A DNA stretch of 64,000 nt from Aureliella helgolandensis (GTDB lineage Bacteria > Planctomycetota > Planctomycetia > Pirellulales > Pirellulaceae). The notes under the pieces were generated by a model. The model searched no databases and was not told the origin of the DNA. It saw only the letters and a program-made list of their open reading frames with translations. Both the position numbers and the translations under genes were made by a program. The stretch lies in NCBI RefSeq assembly GCF_007752135.1, contig NZ_CP036298.1, positions 5,270,001-5,334,000 of the forward strand, written 5' to 3'. Below, in pieces: positions 61,096 to 64,000 of this stretch. The stretch's first letter is position 1. Each line of letters opens with the position of its first letter.

Positions 61096-61569
61096 ATGCA
61101 AATTAAGCAAGCCATCACACCTTTCTTGTCCTACGTCGATCGTGCCGAAGAGGCCGCGAAGTTCTACACTTCAACTCTGCCGAACTCAAAAATCCTTCGT
61201 ACGCTTGCGAATCCGATGAATGGTTCGGTGTTGACCGTTGAGTTCGAACTCGCTGGCATGAAGTTCGTTGCGCTCAACGCAGGTCAAGATTGGAAATTCA
61301 CTGAAGCAATCTCCTTGTCAATCTCTTGCAACAGCCAACACGAACTCGACTTGCTTTGGACTCAGCTCAGCGCTGACGGTGGACGCGAAGTTTCCTGCGG
61401 ATGGCTGCAAGACAAATTCGGCATGTTCTGGCAGATCGTACCAGTTCAGCTACAACAGTGGCTGGAGAGTGGTGAGCCGCTTAAAATCCAACGTATGTTC
61501 GAGTCTCTATGGCAGATGAAGAAGCTGGACATCGCTGCGCTGCAACAAGCGTTTGCAGGTAGCGATTAA
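61096..61569 (+). CDS. VOC family protein, PhnB/3-demethylubiquinone-like
   Basis: 157 residues. QAITPFLSYVDRAEEAAKFY (20 residues), TLPNSKILRTL, FVALNAGQDWKFTEAISLSI (20 residues), GGREVSCGWLQDKFGMFWQI (20 residues) and the C-terminal ALQQAF match the PhnB-like VOC group often labelled 3-demethylubiquinone-9 methyltransferase-like, although no methyltransferase activity is expected. A strong AGGAGCC site precedes the ATG. It overlaps no other gene and follows the first VOC gene by 9 bp. Same operon as the ECF42 sigma factor. Confidence 0.9.
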   Translation: MQIKQAITPFLSYVDRAEEAAKFYTSTLPNSKILRTLANPMNGSVLTVEFELAGMKFVALNAGQDWKFTEAISLSISCNSQHELDLLWTQLSADGGREVSCGWLQDKFGMFWQIVPVQLQQWLESGEPLKIQRMFESLWQMKKLDIAALQQAFAGSD

Positions 61570-61668
61570 CTTTTACCAGAGCGTCCTAGGCCTCGCGTCC
61601 TGCGGTGTTTTCAAACGAAGGTTTGATGCATCCGTGTCACGAAATCAACTTGCAATTGGAATTAGAAA

Positions 61669-62085
61669 TTGTCCTCATCGAATCGGTTACGAGTAGCCGG
61701 CTGGGTGCTAAGCACGCTGGTCGCAGTATTCTTAATTTTTGCGAGCGCCATGGGAAAATTCACCGAATGGGAGGGCAAAACCGAAATGTTCGCCCACATG
61801 GGTTGGACGGAAAAAGTCTTGTTCAATGTCGGGATACTCGAGGTCGCCATTACCATCTTATTCTTGATTCCACGTACTTCGTTCCTGGGTGCCATTCTCC
61901 TCACCGCCTACTTGGGAGGAGCCGTCGGCGTCCATGTGCGGATTGAAGAGCCCTCCTTCTTCCCGGTCGTCCTGGGAGTTATCGTTTGGGTCGCACTGGG
62001 CTTGCGGCAACCGGTAATTTTTCGACTTGCCTTCGGCTCACCGCTTACGAATCCTACAGCGGGTTCCACCTCCTCTGCAAACTAA
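61669..62085 (+). CDS. DoxX-like membrane protein
   Basis: 138 residues with four hydrophobic helices (VAGWVLSTLVAVFLIFASAM, VLFNVGILEVAITILFLIP, FLGAILLTAYLGGAVGVHV, VVLGVIVWVALGL), the plan of the DoxX/DUF4267 family. The start is a TTG at 61669 since a stop lies two codons upstream and no ATG precedes the first helix. DoxX-like genes are frequent members of ECF/DGPF cassettes. It ends 9 bp before the sigma gene. Ribosome site weak. Role of the family in redox or respiratory complexes is only partly known. Confidence 0.82.
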   Translation: MSSSNRLRVAGWVLSTLVAVFLIFASAMGKFTEWEGKTEMFAHMGWTEKVLFNVGILEVAITILFLIPRTSFLGAILLTAYLGGAVGVHVRIEEPSFFPVVLGVIVWVALGLRQPVIFRLAFGSPLTNPTAGSTSSAN

Positions 62086-62094
62086 ACAGAGCAG

Positions 62095-63330
62095 ATGAAC
62101 GCAATAGAATTCGACAAGCTGTATCGTGACAGTTCGCGGAAAGTGTTTGCAACACTTGTTCGCCTGTTGGGTGATTTTGACATGGCAGAAGAAGCCATGC
62201 ATGAGGCGTTCGCTGCCGCGCTTGAGCAATGGAGCAATCAAGGAATGCCGGCAAATCCAACGTCGTGGTTAGTCTCGACCGGACGGTTCAAAGCCATCGA
62301 CTCAATGCGTCGGCGCGCACGGCTAAGGGACCTGCAACCGGAGGTTGCGTTACGATTATCAGAGATCGAGGCCGCCAATCATTCACTGGCGGAGCATGAC
62401 ATCCAAGACGATCGCTTGCGATTGATTTTTACATGCTGCCATCCCGCTATTGCCCCCAAGGTGCAGATTCCGCTTACCCTGCGAGAAGTATGCGGCATGA
62501 CGACGGAAGAGATTGCCCGCGCCTTCCTAATGGCCCCCTCAACGTTGGCGCAGCGGATCGTCCGAGGGAAGGCGAAAATTCGTGATGCGCGCATTCCGTT
62601 CGTGATTCCCTCGCTGGCGGACTTACCAGCACGACTCGATTCCGTCCTGACCGTTATCTATCTCGTCTTCAACGAAGGCTATTCGGCGTCAAGTGGCGCA
62701 AGCTTGATACGTACGGATCTATCGGACGAAGCAATTCGACTCAATCGCTTGCTATTGGAATTGCTACCGGATCCGGAAGTGCTGGGTCTGTTGGCTTTGA
62801 TGCTCTTGCACGAATCGAGGCGCGAGGCGAGACTCGATCAAGATCACAACATCGTCTTGCTGGAAGAGCAGAATCGCCAGCTGTGGAAACAGGAGTTGAT
62901 TGGCGAAGGCAAGCAACTCATCGACCAAGCGCTCCGATCCCGACGCTTTGGAGTCTACACCATTCAAGCCGCCATCTCCGCCGTGCATTCCGATGCCCAA
63001 GTCGCCGCAGAAACCGACTGGCCACAAATCGTGGCCTTGTACGACATACTGCTCCGCGCGGAGCCGTCCCCTATCGTGGAACTGAACCGCGCTGTAGCGA
63101 TTGCCATGCGGGATGGTCCTGCCGCAGGATTGGCAATTATTGACAAAATCCTCAAGCGAGGGGAACTACGAGAGTACTCATTGGCCCATGCGGCGCGCGG
63201 TGAGCTTCTACGACGAGTCGGACAACCAGCTGACGCTAAAATCGCATTTGAACAGGCGTTGAAATTGGCCCAGCAAGAAACCGAGCAACGTTTCTTGCGT
63301 CAAAAGATCACATTGCTCACCTCCAACTAG
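62095..63330 (+). CDS. ECF42-type sigma factor with C-terminal TPR-like extension
   Basis: 411 residues, twice the length of a plain ECF factor. Region 2 is FATLVRLLGDFDMAEEAMHE (20 residues) with RFKAIDSMRRRARL, region 4 is EVCGMTTEEIARAFLMAPST (20 residues) with LAQRIVRGKAKIRDA. The remaining 220 residues are a helical DUF6596-like extension (YLVFNEGYSASSG, LLALMLLHESRREARLDQD, RRFGVYTIQAAISAVH, LNRAVAIAMRDGPAAGLAII) with TPR-like character. ECF42 factors are known to depend on this extension and lack a classical anti-sigma factor. Placing at the end of a DGPF/VOC/DoxX operon is typical. Confidence 0.93.
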   Translation: MNAIEFDKLYRDSSRKVFATLVRLLGDFDMAEEAMHEAFAAALEQWSNQGMPANPTSWLVSTGRFKAIDSMRRRARLRDLQPEVALRLSEIEAANHSLAEHDIQDDRLRLIFTCCHPAIAPKVQIPLTLREVCGMTTEEIARAFLMAPSTLAQRIVRGKAKIRDARIPFVIPSLADLPARLDSVLTVIYLVFNEGYSASSGASLIRTDLSDEAIRLNRLLLELLPDPEVLGLLALMLLHESRREARLDQDHNIVLLEEQNRQLWKQELIGEGKQLIDQALRSRRFGVYTIQAAISAVHSDAQVAAETDWPQIVALYDILLRAEPSPIVELNRAVAIAMRDGPAAGLAIIDKILKRGELREYSLAHAARGELLRRVGQPADAKIAFEQALKLAQQETEQRFLRQKITLLTSN

Positions 63331-63379
63331 CAGTAAGCGGGCGATGTTCACGCAAACTCAACTTGCCATTCCGTGAACC

Positions 63380-64000
63380 GCGGAGCACCCTCCATTGCAA
63401 CCCGCCGCGTGAGCAAGGAGAGATTGACAACGCCAGCAAGCAACAGCCAGCAGCATCAGAGCAAGTTCACACCATAACCATCGCCTGCAAACCCAAGTCC
63501 TTTCTAACGCAGCGGGTTACGACTTTCTCGCCAGTCCAACTTCCACGGCCACCCTCCATTGCAACCCGCCGCGTAAGCAAGGAGAGACTGACTATCCCAG
63601 CAAGCAACAGCCAGCAGCGTCAGAGTAAGTTCACACTAAAACCACCGCCTGCAAACCCAAGTCCTTGCTAATGCAGCGTGTCACGATTGCACTCACCAGC
63701 CCAACAATCATCCACCCTCCATTGCAACCCGCCGCGTAAGCAAGGAGCGACCGACAACGCCAGCAAGCAACAGCCAACAGCATCAGAGCAAGTTCACACC
63801 ATAACCATCGCCTGCAAACCCAAGTCCTTGCTAACGCAGCGTGTCACGATTGCACTCACCAGCCCAACAATCATACACCCTCCATTGCCGCCCGCCGCGT
63901 AAGCAAGGAGAGACTGACAACGCCAGCAAGCAACAGCCAGCAGCGTCAGAGTAAGTTCACACCAAAACCACCGCCTGCAAACCCAAGTCCTTGCTAATGC
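63380..64000. repeat. tandem array of REP-like unit, about 163 bp, runs off window
   Basis: Forward cores AACCCGCCGCGTNAGCAAGG occur at about 63399, 63562, 63726 and 63889, spaced 163-164 bp. Each is followed by CGCCAGCAAGCAACAGCCA, a TTCACACCA segment, GCCTGCAAACCCAAGTCCTT and a reverse core that has decayed to TAACGCAGCGTGTCACG in later copies. The last copy is cut by the window edge. No gene; short frames across it (TLHCNPPRKQGA-like) are artefacts. Confidence 0.92.

Noticed and set aside
63380-64000. CRISPR array from a 20-bp core spaced regularly
   Set aside because: The sequence between cores is itself repeated (163-bp period) and not a set of unique spacers.

Overview
This 64 kb window looks like chromosomal DNA of a planctomycete, most probably the Rhodopirellula/Pirellulales group. 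The evidence is the gene content: many secreted formylglycine sulfatases, a DUF1587/1592/1588/1585 'planctomycete cytochrome' gene next to a DUF1552 gene, bacterial tetrahydromethanopterin C1 genes (fae and a methylene-H4MPT dehydrogenase), an ECF sigma factor paired with a Ser/Thr kinase, CsrA paralogs, many Tat or Sec signal peptides, and long repeat-filled intergenic gaps. Identification rests on reading motifs; no database search was possible.

Layout. 1-0.7 kb: end of an alpha/beta hydrolase. 0.86-2.3 kb: an intact IS701-like insertion sequence with CTAA flanks beside a 110-bp palindrome. 2.8-9 kb: a minus-strand housekeeping block (unknown protein with faint BshC-like motifs, GT2 glycosyltransferase, Nif3-like protein coupled to an unknown gene, RpiB, and a Sua5-like/LMW-phosphatase fusion). 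9.7-17.3 kb: NHL lipoprotein, a Gly/Met-repeat secreted protein, fae, the methylene-H4MPT dehydrogenase and a giant PD40-M28-PDZ peptidase. 17.7-22.8 kb: PQQ-type propeller and two divergent sulfatases. 23.3-24.2 kb: csrA and a convergent phosphoesterase. 24.8-38.9 kb: secreted hydrolases, a DUF6807-like protein, the DUF1592-DUF1552 pair, a two-domain hydrolase whose first domain lacks the nucleophile, dienelactone hydrolase and a TlpA-like thioredoxin. 39.7-45.1 kb: a sulfatase, a large 48-bp tandem array, another hydrolase, a 55-residue zinc-ribbon protein and a membrane/LRR-like protein. 46-49.6 kb: second csrA and a BlaI-M56 regulatory pair with a clear operator. 49.9-51.8 kb: a sulfatase remnant and an intact sulfatase. 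52.4-57 kb: sigma factor, kinase and coiled-coil protein operon. 58.5-63.3 kb: an ECF42-type sigma factor preceded by its usual cargo of DUF1579, YCII/DGPF, VOC and DoxX genes. 63.4-64 kb: a tandem array of a REP-like repeat.

How the genes fit together. The sulfatases, esterases, DUF6807-like protein and DUF1552/1592 proteins suit a cell that degrades sulfated polysaccharides; liberated C1 units or formaldehyde would be handled by Fae and the dehydrogenase. Several regulatory modules lie between the metabolic genes: two CsrA paralogs with homologous hairpin leaders, BlaI/M56, sigma-kinase and ECF42-DGPF.

The most noteworthy observations are the shared leader of the two csrA genes; the sigma-kinase operon whose kinase starts with an anti-sigma-like zinc motif; the degenerate Sua5 domain fused to a complete phosphatase next to rpiB; the ECF42 cassette with a fused YCII-VOC gene and a leftover SRPBCC stub; a family of REP-like inverted repeats present in at least six gaps; and several short non-coding elements with terminal inverted repeats.
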